Below, in pieces: positions 9,029-18,853 of a stretch of DNA of 43,155 nt. Position 1 is the first letter of the stretch, and each line of letters begins with the position of its first letter. A program made the translations under genes and the position numbers. The notes under the pieces are model-generated. The model had not been told where the DNA came from. It saw nothing but the letters and a program-made list of their open reading frames with translations, and did not search any database. Source of the DNA: JBMDXK01 sp048594375 (GTDB taxonomy: Bacteria > Pseudomonadota > Alphaproteobacteria > Rhizobiales > Methylopilaceae); assembly GCA_048594375.1 (NCBI GenBank), contig JBMDXK010000035.1:1-43155 (forward strand), in the 5' to 3' direction.

Positions 9029-11368
9029 TCATGCGGGTTTTAAATAACTATCAAGCACTTTCCTTGCTCCCGTCTCAAAGTCAACCGTCAGCTTGTTGCC
9101 ATCAATCTCTTGTACGGTGCCGTAACCAAATTTCTGGTGGAAAACCCTGCCTCCCAATGAAAAAGCCGACGATGCCGACACAGACCGCGCCAGTATTTTT
9201 CCTTCGATAACACCACTGTGCGCAGAAGATACGCCGGATTTATGGGTTTGGGCGTATTGTTGCGCCCGCTGCCAGCCCGGCGTGTCACGGGTGGAGGCAA
9301 AATCATTCTGACGAAAACGGCTGGAACCAAAACCTGCAGCAGAAAAAGCAGCAGGTGCTTCCTTCACGTCCACATGCGCTGGTGGAAGCTCATCCAGAAA
9401 CCGCGAGGGAAGGGAACTTTGCCACAGACCATGCACCCGCCGGTTGGATGCAAAATAAATATGGGCGCGGCGGCGCGCGCGCGTAATGCCCACATACGCA
9501 AGGCGGCGCTCTTCCTCCAGCCCCGCTTTGCCGCTCTCATCCAGCGAACGCTGGTGCGGAAAAAGCCCTTCTTCCCAGCCGGGTAAAAATACCGTATCAA
9601 ATTCCAGCCCTTTGGCTGCATGGAGCGTCATGATGGTGACGGCATCGCTGTTGGCATTGCCTTCCACTTCCATCACTAAGGAAACATGTTCAAGAAAACC
9701 GGCAAGATTCTCGAACGTCTCCATCGAGCGCACCAGTTCTTTCAAATTCTCCAGCCGACCGGCAGCATCAGGCGAACGTTCGTTCTTCCACATTTCCGTG
9801 TAGCCGGATTCATCCAGTACACGCTCTGCCAGCGCGTTGTGAGGGAGGGTTCGTGCGGCCTCTGACCAACGCTCAAAACCATCCACCAGTTCTTTCAGGC
9901 TGGAACGCGCCCGCCCTTTGAGACCATCGCCTTGCAAAACAATCCGCGCGGCTTGCAACAACGAGAGATGATTTTCACGGGCGGTCATTGTAATGGTCTT
10001 GAGAGCCGCATCCCCCAAGCCACGCTTTGGCACATTGACTATCCGCTCAAAGGCCAGATCATCCCGCGGGCTGACCACACACCGTAAATAAGCCAACGCA
10101 TCGCGGATTTCGGCGCGCTCATAAAAGCGGGGGCCACCAATTACCCGGTAATTCAGCCCCATCGTGACAAAACGTTCTTCAAATTCGCGCATCTGAAACG
10201 ATGCCCGCACCAAAATCGCAATGCTGTTCAAAGCGTGCTGCTTGTAGTGCAACGCTTCGATTTCTTCACCAATCGCGCGGGCTTCTTCACCGGAATCCCA
10301 CGCGCCGGTAACGGTAACCTTCTCGCCATCATCCCCTTGAGGATAGAGAGTTTTCCCCAAACGCCCCGCATTGTGTGTAATGAGATGCGACGCGGAAGCC
10401 AGAATATGCCCGTCCGAACGGTAATTGCGCTCCAGACGGATCACTTTCGCACCGGGAAAATCACGCTCGAAACGCAGAATATTTTCTACTTCCGCGCCGC
10501 GCCAGCCGTAAATGGACTGGTCATCATCGCCCACACAGCACAGATTGTGCGAACCCTGCGCCAGCAACCGCAGCCACAAATATTGCGCGACATTGGTATC
10601 TTGATACTCGTCCACCAGAATATATTTAAAACGCCGGTGATAGATTCCCAGCACATCGGGATGGGCGCGGAACAGATGAATAGGAATAAGCAACAAATCA
10701 CCAAAATCAACCGCGTTCAATTCCTTGAGCCGCTTTTGATAGAGCGCATAAAGAGCCGGACCCCGGCCATCCGCATACAGCCCTGTCTGGGATGCGGTTA
10801 CCCGTTCCGGTGTAATGGCGCGATTCTTCCAGCCATCAATCAGATTGGCCAGCTGGCGCACCGGCCAACGTTTATCATCAATGTTTTCCGCAGCCAGTAT
10901 CTGCTTCAGCAACCGCAATTGGTCATCTGTATCCAGAACCGTAAAATTGGGATCAAGATCCGCCAACTCCGCATGACGGCGCAGCATTTTCATCCCAATG
11001 GAATGGAACGTACCAAGCCACGGCATTCCGGCAGCGCTATCGCCCACAGTGGTATGCAGCCGTTCTTTCATTTCTTTAGCGGCTTTATTGGTAAACGTTA
11101 CACTCAGAATTTCATGCGGACGTGCCGCATTCTGCGCCAGAATATGTGCAATACGCATGGTAAGTACACGGGTTTTTCCCGTACCCGCTCCTGCCAGCAC
11201 CAGTAAAGGACCATCCAGACTCTGTACAGCCTCACGCTGTTCCGGATTCAAACCTTCAAGATAGGAAGACGATTGCTGTGACTGCACCATGGCGCGCGCA
11301 CGCGCGGCAATCCCGCCTGGCTGCGGCGTATGGGAAAGGGGATAAGATGAAGAAAGTGCGTCTTTCAC
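9029..11368 (-). CDS. uvrD: UvrD/PcrA-type DNA helicase
   Basis: A superfamily 1A 3'-5' DNA helicase of nucleotide excision repair, mismatch repair and replication restart. The 779 residues contain all expected motifs: Q motif LNPEQREAV, Walker A GAGTGKT (61-67), motif II VDEYQDTN, motif III GDDDQSIYGWRGA, motif IV ERNYRS, and VTIMTLHAAKGLEFDTVFLPG with the TRARR motif VI. The C-terminal tail FGYGTVQEIDGNKLTVDFE is the PcrA/UvrD Tudor-like domain that contacts RNA polymerase. The start is GTG with GAGG about seven bases upstream; a later ATG at residue 27 is possible. It leads a strand run with prmA and pepP. Confidence 0.95.
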   Translation of the reverse strand: MKDALSSSYPLSHTPQPGGIAARARAMVQSQQSSSYLEGLNPEQREAVQSLDGPLLVLAGAGTGKTRVLTMRIAHILAQNAARPHEILSVTFTNKAAKEMKERLHTTVGDSAAGMPWLGTFHSIGMKMLRRHAELADLDPNFTVLDTDDQLRLLKQILAAENIDDKRWPVRQLANLIDGWKNRAITPERVTASQTGLYADGRGPALYALYQKRLKELNAVDFGDLLLIPIHLFRAHPDVLGIYHRRFKYILVDEYQDTNVAQYLWLRLLAQGSHNLCCVGDDDQSIYGWRGAEVENILRFERDFPGAKVIRLERNYRSDGHILASASHLITHNAGRLGKTLYPQGDDGEKVTVTGAWDSGEEARAIGEEIEALHYKQHALNSIAILVRASFQMREFEERFVTMGLNYRVIGGPRFYERAEIRDALAYLRCVVSPRDDLAFERIVNVPKRGLGDAALKTITMTARENHLSLLQAARIVLQGDGLKGRARSSLKELVDGFERWSEAARTLPHNALAERVLDESGYTEMWKNERSPDAAGRLENLKELVRSMETFENLAGFLEHVSLVMEVEGNANSDAVTIMTLHAAKGLEFDTVFLPGWEEGLFPHQRSLDESGKAGLEEERRLAYVGITRARRRAHIYFASNRRVHGLWQSSLPSRFLDELPPAHVDVKEAPAAFSAAGFGSSRFRQNDFASTRDTPGWQRAQQYAQTHKSGVSSAHSGVIEGKILARSVSASSAFSLGGRVFHQKFGYGTVQEIDGNKLTVDFETGARKVLDSYLKPA

Positions 11369-11492
11369 AGGGAAACCTCGATTCCGAATCTTGCTTTCGG
11401 GCGCGTTTTGTTCTTTATTGTTTAAACGTTAATCACGGCAATGGCTAGGCTTAACGCCAAGTTTTTTTGCTCTTCAACGAAAAGCGCGTGTT

Positions 11493-14400
11493 TTGCGCAA
11501 GCGCCTTTCACACACGGATGCACATGTGAACACCACCCTGACCACCTTTGCTGTGATGCTTGTTCTGGCACTGTTTTCAGCGCTCGTTGCGCCGTTAATG
11601 GTGGATTGGAACGCGCACAGAGATATATTAGCACACCATATCGGTGCAGCGGTGGGTGAAGATGTTACGCTTAAAGGTGCTGTTTCGGTCACGCTGCTGC
11701 CAACGCCCTCTATCCATGCGCGGCAAGTTATTGTCGGTGATGCGGAAACAGAAGGGGTTCCTACCCTTAAAATTCCCGATTTCACCATGAAAATTGCACT
11801 GCTGCCGCTGTTGCGCGGGGTTGTTTCCATTCAGCAAGTGCAGCTTGAACGCCCCACATTGCAACTGTGGATGACCGATGAAGGCAATATTCTCTGGCCT
11901 TTTGGTGGATCCCCCACAAGCGCAGTGAATGTTGCCCGCGCGCAAATCCAGCGGCTTGAAGTGCGGAACGGAACAATAGAGCTTTTTCAGCCTGATATGC
12001 TTCCCCGCCGCATGAACAATATTCGGCTCAATGTGGAAGCGGAAACACTGCTCGGCCCTTATAAAGCCACAGGCCGTGGCACAATTGGCGATGTTGTCTA
12101 TCCCTTTTTGCTCACCACAGGTGAAACGCAGCACGATGTATTACGCTGGCCGGTTTCACTCCAGATCGGGTTGCAGGAACGGCTGCTGTTTGAAGGCACT
12201 CTCGCTTTGGAAAACGCGCTTCCTCAATTTGAAGGCAGTGCTGTATGGCGGTCTGAATGGGGAGGTATCCCCCTGGAAATGCGCGGCAATGTGAATGCGG
12301 ATTCCGAAAGTGTGCGCGCTGAGGCCATACAATTACGGTATGGAAAAACCGGCAACGCTCTGGCCTTTGAAGGAGCCGGACAGTTTGCGTTTGATGGCCA
12401 AGGTGCAACATTCACCCTGCGCTCGGAATATCTGGATGGGGATCGCTTCGCACAGCATTTCAATGATACGCATACCCTGCACACTCTGCACAAGGTATTG
12501 CTCAACGCCTTGCCCGAACGTGTGCCGTTTCCGGTGTCGCTCTCGGTGGAAGCCGAACGCTTGATGCTGAAAAACAGCTTTGTTGAAACCTTGAAACTTG
12601 CAGCGCAAGGAGACCAGACAGGGTGGAAGTTGGAACAGGTGCGCGCTACGCTGCCCGGAAAAGGCATGGTCAATGCCTCTGGAAACATTGTACGCCGTGA
12701 ATTTCGTGGCAATGCTGCCTTTGCGGTGGAGCAGCCCCATGCTTTCTTCCGGTGGATAGGTTCAAATAGCTTTTTATCCAACGCGCAACAAGTTACAAAG
12801 CTTGGCTTCACGGGAAAGCTTGATGTCAGTACGCAAAGCATACGGGTACAAGATGCAGCCTTGCAGCTCAACGAGCAGCAACTGCAAGGACAATTAACCT
12901 GGCTGCAATCAACCGCTGCCGGTATTCCCCATCTTGCTTTGAATGTCAGCACCCAACAGATTGATTTTAAAACGATAGAGCCGTTCGTGGATGGTTTCAA
13001 ATCTTTCTGGTGCAAAGAATGCTCGGCTTCGCCTTTAACCCCTCCTGACGCCGTCCGCGCTGTTGCCGAATCGGAACACACTGTTCCTGCCGTACTGCTG
13101 ACTTTTTCAGCCGGAAAACTTCTTTACGAAAACGCAGAACTTTCACGCATCCGGTTTGATGCTTCGCTTTCCAATGGCATTTTGGCGCTGAATCGTTTTG
13201 AAGTCGGGGAAGCTTTTGGGGGACGCAATCTTTCTGCTTCCGGACAAGTGCCGGTTGACGGGACTTATGGGCAGCTTGGTCTTACTGTAAAAGGGACATT
13301 TGTAACGCAGGAATTTTCGCAAAACACAGTGCCTCTCGCCTGGCGGCGTTTCTTGCCGCCTTTGCCTTCCGGTGCGCCACTTGACTTTACGTTCGAGACC
13401 AAAGGAATAGATTCACGCCGTTTCGCAAGTATGCTGAATGCGACACGGGAAGGACTGAAAATCACAGGGCAGGGGCGTTATGAAAACAAACGCTGGATTG
13501 CGCTTGAAGCAGATATTCAAGAAGAAAAAGAAGGCTATATTGCACAGATTGTAAAACTGCCTTTCCGCTTTTCCCGCGACAATCCCGGACGGCTGCACAT
13601 TGCATTGCCTGACGGGTTTGTGCAAAACAAACCTCTGATAGCCCGTTATACAACACAAAAAGCAGATATTACGCTGAACGGAAAAATCAATACCACCACC
13701 ACTGCTTTCGGATTTCAGGGTGATTTTGCTCTGGACGTGCCGGAAGCAAAGGCCTTGCGGCTGCGGGGCGGTATTGTTGTTGATGATACTGGCTCGAAAG
13801 CAAACGATATTCTCGGTTCTTATGCCAATAAAACAGTGTATGGCAATCTTGTCTGTACACAAAACGCAGCCTGTACGGGAGCGTTGGCGTTTGAGGAATT
13901 GGATATAGAGCATTTGCGGGATGCCGTGTCTTTGGTGCAGCCCCAAGAGGGTGCCTCCATGCAGGGTGCGTTTTCCCTTGCCGCCCAAAAACTTGTTCTG
14001 GGTGAGCGGGATGCAGCCTCTGAATTTAAAGCTCAATTGCTCTCTTCCGGCCGACAAATTACGGTAAAATCGTTTGAGGGAAAACTGGCAAATGGCATTG
14101 TGCGTGGGCAGGCTACCGTGACACATGGCGCGGATTATCCACAATTTCAGGCGCTTTACGATCTGAAAGATGCCGATATAGGCGCCTTGTGGCAGGTGCT
14201 TCCTGAAGCGCAGATGGCAGGAAAAATATCCGTTTCCGGATCATTGACCGGAAAGATTGACGGCGTGCCGTTTGCCGCTGGACTCGCGGGTTACGGTACT
14301 GTTGTCCTTGACCAGCTTTCGCTTGCCGGTGCAAATCCGGAAGCTGGATTTGCTACTCTTCAGGCTTTGAAAGAGATACCCGCACCCTTTACAACGGAAA

Positions 14401-14825
14401 CAGTCTCGCGGTTGCTTATACACCATCTGGAGCAAAGCCGCTTCAACGGTGAAAAAACAGAAGCAGCCTTCACGGTTCAGGATGGCACCGTATCGCTCCC
14501 CATGCTGGTGCTGCGTGGCGATACGGGAACAATACGCCTTTCTGCTTTGGGTAATTTGTCTCTTGGCGATGTGAAGTCTGAAGCGCGGTTTTTACCCGCA
14601 TCCTTGCCGGAGGCGCAGTTCTCCGTACGCTGGGCAGGGGATTGGCGCAAACCAGAACGAACAGTTGTTGTGAATGATCTTGTGCAGCTTGCCATGCTGC
14701 GCGTTCTGGAAGAGGGTTCTAATGTTTTACAAGAACGCGCCACAGAACAACACGAACATGGCCGGTTGCAGCGGGAATTGAAGCATCTGGAACGGATGCG
14801 TGAACATGCTGCGCCGGCACCTTGA
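11493..14825 (+). CDS. AsmA family envelope protein
   Basis: A 1110-residue protein of the AsmA-like family, inner-membrane-anchored periplasmic proteins now thought to bridge lipids between the two membranes. One N-terminal membrane segment (LTTFAVMLVLALFSALVAPLM) is followed by the AsmA signature region with GEDVTLKGAVSVTLLPTPSI and a very long beta-rich body. The C-terminal AsmA repeat (residues about 850-1050) has SGSLTGKIDGVPF and FTVQDGTVSLPMLVLRGDTG. It ends in a charged helix. The frame opens with TTG at 11493; a GTG at 11526 is an alternative, and neither has a strong ribosome-binding site. It is divergent from uvrD and appears to be a single-gene unit. Confidence 0.88.
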   Translation: MRKRLSHTDAHVNTTLTTFAVMLVLALFSALVAPLMVDWNAHRDILAHHIGAAVGEDVTLKGAVSVTLLPTPSIHARQVIVGDAETEGVPTLKIPDFTMKIALLPLLRGVVSIQQVQLERPTLQLWMTDEGNILWPFGGSPTSAVNVARAQIQRLEVRNGTIELFQPDMLPRRMNNIRLNVEAETLLGPYKATGRGTIGDVVYPFLLTTGETQHDVLRWPVSLQIGLQERLLFEGTLALENALPQFEGSAVWRSEWGGIPLEMRGNVNADSESVRAEAIQLRYGKTGNALAFEGAGQFAFDGQGATFTLRSEYLDGDRFAQHFNDTHTLHTLHKVLLNALPERVPFPVSLSVEAERLMLKNSFVETLKLAAQGDQTGWKLEQVRATLPGKGMVNASGNIVRREFRGNAAFAVEQPHAFFRWIGSNSFLSNAQQVTKLGFTGKLDVSTQSIRVQDAALQLNEQQLQGQLTWLQSTAAGIPHLALNVSTQQIDFKTIEPFVDGFKSFWCKECSASPLTPPDAVRAVAESEHTVPAVLLTFSAGKLLYENAELSRIRFDASLSNGILALNRFEVGEAFGGRNLSASGQVPVDGTYGQLGLTVKGTFVTQEFSQNTVPLAWRRFLPPLPSGAPLDFTFETKGIDSRRFASMLNATREGLKITGQGRYENKRWIALEADIQEEKEGYIAQIVKLPFRFSRDNPGRLHIALPDGFVQNKPLIARYTTQKADITLNGKINTTTTAFGFQGDFALDVPEAKALRLRGGIVVDDTGSKANDILGSYANKTVYGNLVCTQNAACTGALAFEELDIEHLRDAVSLVQPQEGASMQGAFSLAAQKLVLGERDAASEFKAQLLSSGRQITVKSFEGKLANGIVRGQATVTHGADYPQFQALYDLKDADIGALWQVLPEAQMAGKISVSGSLTGKIDGVPFAAGLAGYGTVVLDQLSLAGANPEAGFATLQALKEIPAPFTTETVSRLLIHHLEQSRFNGEKTEAAFTVQDGTVSLPMLVLRGDTGTIRLSALGNLSLGDVKSEARFLPASLPEAQFSVRWAGDWRKPERTVVVNDLVQLAMLRVLEEGSNVLQERATEQHEHGRLQRELKHLERMREHAAPAP

Positions 14826-14829
14826 AGCA

Positions 14830-14858
14830 AAAGCATGTTAAAATGGTCATGCTTTCCC
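14830..14858 (+). terminator. Weak terminator-like hairpin after the AsmA-family gene
   Basis: AAAGCATG (14830-14837) pairs with CATGCTTT (14848-14855). The following tract is TTTCCCTT rather than a clean T run, so termination may be partial. Confidence 0.45.
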
Positions 14859-14908
14859 TTCAAGTCTTGATTTTATTGCAGAGTTTTTAGCTGTGCTTGC
14901 CGTCGGTT

Positions 14909-14948
14909 CCCATCAAATGAGCATTTTATGTGAACTCGGCTGTAAAGG
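14909..14948 (+). repeat. 40-bp intergenic repeat, copy 2
   Basis: Second copy of the element at 5555-5594, identical at 33 of 40 positions. It lies between the convergent ends of the AsmA-family gene and the Deg protease gene, so it is not an obvious promoter here. Confidence 0.6.
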
Positions 14949-14954
14949 ACGAGA

Positions 14955-16505
14955 TTATTGTTCAACGGGTACACGCAAGAAACGCACTTCCCCTTTTGGT
15001 GATGATACAAGCATTAATGCACTGGTTTCGCCGTTTTCCTTTGCCTCATCCAGATGATTGCGCAATGTTTCCGCAGAAGTAACGGTCTTTTGTGCCAGTT
15101 CTAAAATAACAAAGCCTTTTTCCAGCTTGGCATCTTTGAGCGGTGAAGTGTCTTCAATAGCGGTGATGACAAGGCCTTTTTCAATACTGCGGTCAATAGC
15201 AAAAGCTTTGCGCGCATTATCATCCAATGCGGTGAGTTTAAGCCCCAATACGGTTTGCGCTTTTGCTGTGCGCATCAAAGCTTCTGCATCCGGCAATGCG
15301 GCGCGTTTTTCAGCTTCTTCCAGCCAGCCAGCCCGTACTGTCAGCGTGACCTGACGGCCATCACGCCATACAATTGCTGCCACATCATTTTCTGTGCCTG
15401 CATCGGCCACAATCCGCTGCAAGGCGCGGGTTGATGCGACTTTTGTGCCATTAAACTCTAAAAGAACATCACCGACTTTCATTCCCGCTTTATCCGCAGG
15501 GCCATCTTTTACAATACCGGCAAGCAATGCGCCGGTGGCTTTTTCAAGTCCAATTTGAGACGCAATATCATCGGTAACATCCTGAATACGCACACCAATA
15601 TAGCCCCTACGAGTTTCACCATAGGTTATCAACTGGGAAATAATAATGCGTGCTGCGTTGGAGGGTACTGCAAAGCCAATACCCACGGAGCCACCTGTGG
15701 GTGACAAAATGGCTGTGTTAATGCCAATAACCTCGCCCTGCAAATTGAACAGCGGCCCACCGGAATTGCCTTTGTTGATTGCGGCATCTGTCTGAATAAA
15801 ATTATCATACCGGCCAGAGCGGATATCACGGTTGCGGCCTGAAACAATACCGGACGTTGCCGATAACCCAATACCGAACGGATTGCCCAATGCCACAACC
15901 CACTCGCCCAGCCGCAGATCATCCGAGTTGCCAAAACGGGTGGCCAGCAAAGGTTTGCGCGGTTTTACCCGAATAACAGCAAGATCCATTTCCTTATCTT
16001 TGCCAATAATTTCAGCAGGCAAGCGGGTGCCATCATTGAAATTGACTTCAACCTTGTCTGCGCCGTCGATGACATGGAAATTGGTGACGATTGTGCCTTG
16101 TGCATCAATGACAAAACCAGAGCCTTCTCCTGTTGGCTTTGAACGGGTTTCCCCTTGCTTTTGTTTATCAAAATAATCTTTGAAAAAATCATCCAAAGAC
16201 GAATCAGGATCCGTGGAGGTGACCGGAGGAGATGCTTCTTCATCCACATTCTGCGAGGTTGAAATTAACACAACCGTATCGAGAACCTGCTCAATCACAT
16301 TTGTAATTGTATCATGATTGAAGGGTGGCAAATTGCCGTTCATGGGTGAGGGCGGTACACTGCTGCGCAAGGATGGCTCAATGGCAGGCGCTGCCGCAGA
16401 AGGACTTGCAGACAGATTTGGCGCCGTATGTTGCGCAGAGGCGGGTACACCCACTATCAACGCAAACAGCACACTGCTACAGGTAACCAAAAGCTTGAAG
16501 CGCAT
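14955..16505 (-). CDS. degP: Do-family periplasmic serine protease (DegP/DegQ type)
   Basis: A periplasmic HtrA protease and chaperone that degrades misfolded envelope proteins. It has 516 residues with a signal peptide ending near PASA-Q at residue 25. The trypsin-like catalytic triad is visible: H144 in TNFHVIDGA, D174 in MDLAVIRV and S248 in GNSGGPLF. Two PDZ domains follow, the first around IGVRIQDVTDDIASQIG and the second over the last 110 residues. A Pro/Ser/Ala-rich segment (30-60) separates the signal peptide from the protease. It follows hflK-hflC on the same strand, about 155 bases downstream, so a separate promoter is possible. DegP and DegQ cannot be separated from sequence alone. 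Confidence 0.93.
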   Translation of the reverse strand: MRFKLLVTCSSVLFALIVGVPASAQHTAPNLSASPSAAAPAIEPSLRSSVPPSPMNGNLPPFNHDTITNVIEQVLDTVVLISTSQNVDEEASPPVTSTDPDSSLDDFFKDYFDKQKQGETRSKPTGEGSGFVIDAQGTIVTNFHVIDGADKVEVNFNDGTRLPAEIIGKDKEMDLAVIRVKPRKPLLATRFGNSDDLRLGEWVVALGNPFGIGLSATSGIVSGRNRDIRSGRYDNFIQTDAAINKGNSGGPLFNLQGEVIGINTAILSPTGGSVGIGFAVPSNAARIIISQLITYGETRRGYIGVRIQDVTDDIASQIGLEKATGALLAGIVKDGPADKAGMKVGDVLLEFNGTKVASTRALQRIVADAGTENDVAAIVWRDGRQVTLTVRAGWLEEAEKRAALPDAEALMRTAKAQTVLGLKLTALDDNARKAFAIDRSIEKGLVITAIEDTSPLKDAKLEKGFVILELAQKTVTSAETLRNHLDEAKENGETSALMLVSSPKGEVRFLRVPVEQ

Positions 16506-16660
16506 TGTTTATATTCCATTGCTAACAGCAGAGTGATGCGTGTGTCTTGTTTGTTCCTATCTCTTGCATAGTGACAAACAAAATAAAAGGACACAACAGT
16601 TTCCCGCATTTAGCGGGGCTATTATGCCCTTTTTATGTTTTGTCTGTGTACGGCTTTCAG

Positions 16661-17575
16661 TTATTGGCCGTTTGTGGGTTGTGATGCCGTTCCTTGCGCC
16701 CTGACGTTGTTTTCGTTGCCGAAAAACTTGAAGAAATCAGAGTTTGGAGACAGCACAAACCGGGTTGTTTGCGCGGAGAGACCTTGCTCATACGCTTGCA
16801 AAGAACGGAAGAATGCAAAGAATTCTGGATCAGCATTAAACGCTTCTGCCAAAATTGCACCGCGTTCCGCATCACCCTGACCGCGCATCTGTTCCGATGT
16901 TTTATTTGCTTCCGCTTTCAGAATAACAACATCACGGTCTGCACGCGAGCGAATACGCTGAGCAGCTTCCGCACCCTGGGCGCGGATTTCAGACGCTTCT
17001 CTCTGACGCTCGGTCTGCATCCGTTGGAAAATTGCCTGACTGTTTTGCTCTGGCAAATCTGCGCGGCGAATTTTAATATCCACAACGCTAATGCCCAAGC
17101 CCTTGGCTTGCTCATTCACCTGATCGCGAATTCGCGCCATCAGGCTTGCACGCTGATCGCGTACAACATTCTGGAACGTATTTTCACCCAGCACGCGGCG
17201 CAAAGATGAATTGAGCGCCGTTGCCAAAAGATTGTTAGCGCGCTCCACAGATGTTACAGATTGAAAGAACAGCAATGGATCAGTGATTTTATACCGGGCA
17301 AATGCATCCACAACCAGACGCTTCTGGTCCGATGCAATCACTTCCTGCGCCGGCAAATCAAGATCAAGGATGCGTTTGTCGATAACAATAACGTTATCTA
17401 CAAATGGCATTTTTACTTTAATACCGGGCGTGGTGGTTGGTGCGCCAATCGGTTCACCGAAACGCAATACCAAGGCTTGATCGCGTTCGCTGACAATGAA
17501 CAAACTGTTCATTGCTATAAATGCTACTACGGCCAGAATAACTAAAAATGTGGCTGAAAAAATATTCTTTTTCAT
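16661..17575 (-). CDS. hflC: Protease modulator HflC
   Basis: HflC is an SPFH/prohibitin-type inner membrane protein that forms, with HflK, a large periplasmic cage around the FtsH protease and limits its access to membrane substrates. One N-terminal membrane segment (FLVILAVVAFIAMNSLFIV) precedes the SPFH domain with RDQALVLRFGEP and the conserved TPGIKVKMPFVDNV. A long helical region rich in Arg/Glu/Ala follows (QTERQREASEIRAQGAEAAQ). The 304 residues are typical. The start codon overlaps the hflK stop by four bases, so synthesis is coupled. Confidence 0.95.
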   Translation of the reverse strand: MKKNIFSATFLVILAVVAFIAMNSLFIVSERDQALVLRFGEPIGAPTTTPGIKVKMPFVDNVIVIDKRILDLDLPAQEVIASDQKRLVVDAFARYKITDPLLFFQSVTSVERANNLLATALNSSLRRVLGENTFQNVVRDQRASLMARIRDQVNEQAKGLGISVVDIKIRRADLPEQNSQAIFQRMQTERQREASEIRAQGAEAAQRIRSRADRDVVILKAEANKTSEQMRGQGDAERGAILAEAFNADPEFFAFFRSLQAYEQGLSAQTTRFVLSPNSDFFKFFGNENNVRAQGTASQPTNGQ

Positions 17576-18723
17576 TGAGTGCCTCCAGCGTTACGCGGTG
17601 CTGTAGCGCGTCCCGATTCGGTTAGCGGAAGATAGGGAATTGCACCGCTTCCTTGCTGATCCATAATGATTTTGTCGGTGCCAGAAAACACACGTTCCAT
17701 GGTTTCAAGGAACATACGCTCACGGGTCACATCCGGCGCTTTACGGTATTCCGTAAAGATAGACGTAAAGCGATCAGCCTGACCGCGCGCCTCGTTTACG
17801 ACACGCTGTTTATAAGCATCCGCCGCTTGCAAGATACGATCTGACTCACCGCGCGCTTCCGGAACAACCCGATTGGCATAAGCCGAAGCCTCGTTGCGCG
17901 CACGCTCCTGATCTGCACGAGCGGCCTGAACATCGCGGAACGCATCAATAACCTGTTGTGGCGGATCTACCTTTTGCAGCTGAATCTGGTTAATTTGTAC
18001 GCCTGCCTCAAATTCATCCAGTGCTTTTTGCATCAGATCCTGTACGGCTGTTTCCGTTGTCTGGCGCGCCTGGGTGAGAATGGGTTGCAGTTCGGAACGG
18101 CCAATCACTTCACGCATGGCGCTTTCAGCCAGTGCGCGAATGGTGGCTTCCGGATTTCGGACATTAAACAAATAATCCGGTGCATCGGAAATCATCCAGA
18201 ACACAGAAAACGTAATTTCAACGATGTTTTCATCGCCGGTAAGCATCAGGCTTTCCTGCTGCACATCACGCTGGACAACCGGAGCAGAACCAAAACGCGC
18301 TGTCTGCCGTGGCTCTTCCGCAAGGCGCATCCCGATATCAATACGGCGACGCTCGGCCACTGCTGGCGTTTCAACCGTTTCAATCGGGTAGGGCAAGTGA
18401 TAGTTCAACCCCGGTGCAGTGGTACGCTTGTAGGCACCAAAACGCATCTCGACGCCTTGCTCATTCGTCTGTACCTGATAAAAACCGGACAAGCCCCATA
18501 AAACCAAACCCACCAGAAACAGGAATAAAATACCTTTTACTCCAAAACCCCCTTGAGGTGGAATTGCACGCTTCAGGCGATCCTGACTGCGGCGCAACAA
18601 ATCTTCAATGTTATCGGACGGGTTGTTTCCAGAACCAGACGAACCGCTCCCCCAAGGGCCTTTACCCTTGCCGGAACCCCAAGGGCTACCGCCCTGACCG
18701 CCACCTTGATTATTCCATGGCAT
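17572..18723 (-). CDS. hflK: FtsH protease activity modulator HflK
   Basis: HflK is the partner of HflC in the FtsH-associated membrane cage. The 383-residue protein starts MPWNNQGGG with the Gly/Ser/Trp-rich cytoplasmic tail typical of HflK, then one membrane segment (GILFLFLVGLVLWGLSGFYQ) and an SPFH domain with NEQGVEMRFG and PGLNYHLPYP. The frame is open 17 codons upstream, but the ATG at 18723 has GGAGG upstream and fits the family start. It lies downstream of folA on the same strand, with about 130 bases between. Confidence 0.95.
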   Translation of the reverse strand: MPWNNQGGGQGGSPWGSGKGKGPWGSGSSGSGNNPSDNIEDLLRRSQDRLKRAIPPQGGFGVKGILFLFLVGLVLWGLSGFYQVQTNEQGVEMRFGAYKRTTAPGLNYHLPYPIETVETPAVAERRRIDIGMRLAEEPRQTARFGSAPVVQRDVQQESLMLTGDENIVEITFSVFWMISDAPDYLFNVRNPEATIRALAESAMREVIGRSELQPILTQARQTTETAVQDLMQKALDEFEAGVQINQIQLQKVDPPQQVIDAFRDVQAARADQERARNEASAYANRVVPEARGESDRILQAADAYKQRVVNEARGQADRFTSIFTEYRKAPDVTRERMFLETMERVFSGTDKIIMDQQGSGAIPYLPLTESGRATAPRNAGGTQ

Positions 18724-18853
18724 TGTGTGGTTTTCCTCCGTTAGCCATCGGGACACTATAACAATACCCCGCACATTCGCATCTACGTTTAGGGGAGAAT
18801 GGCTTGTGTTTCAAGGCGTTTTCAAGTGCAAAACCGCAATTATGCCTTAAAAT

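Noticed and set aside
10235..11206. Long open frame antisense to uvrD (323 codons)
   Set aside because: It lies fully inside a helicase gene whose motifs are all intact, and its translation has no recognisable domain. It is a shadow frame.
14826..14954. Small RNA gene between the AsmA-family and Deg protease genes
   Set aside because: Only a weak hairpin and one copy of the 40-bp repeat are visible; no promoter and no strong terminator.
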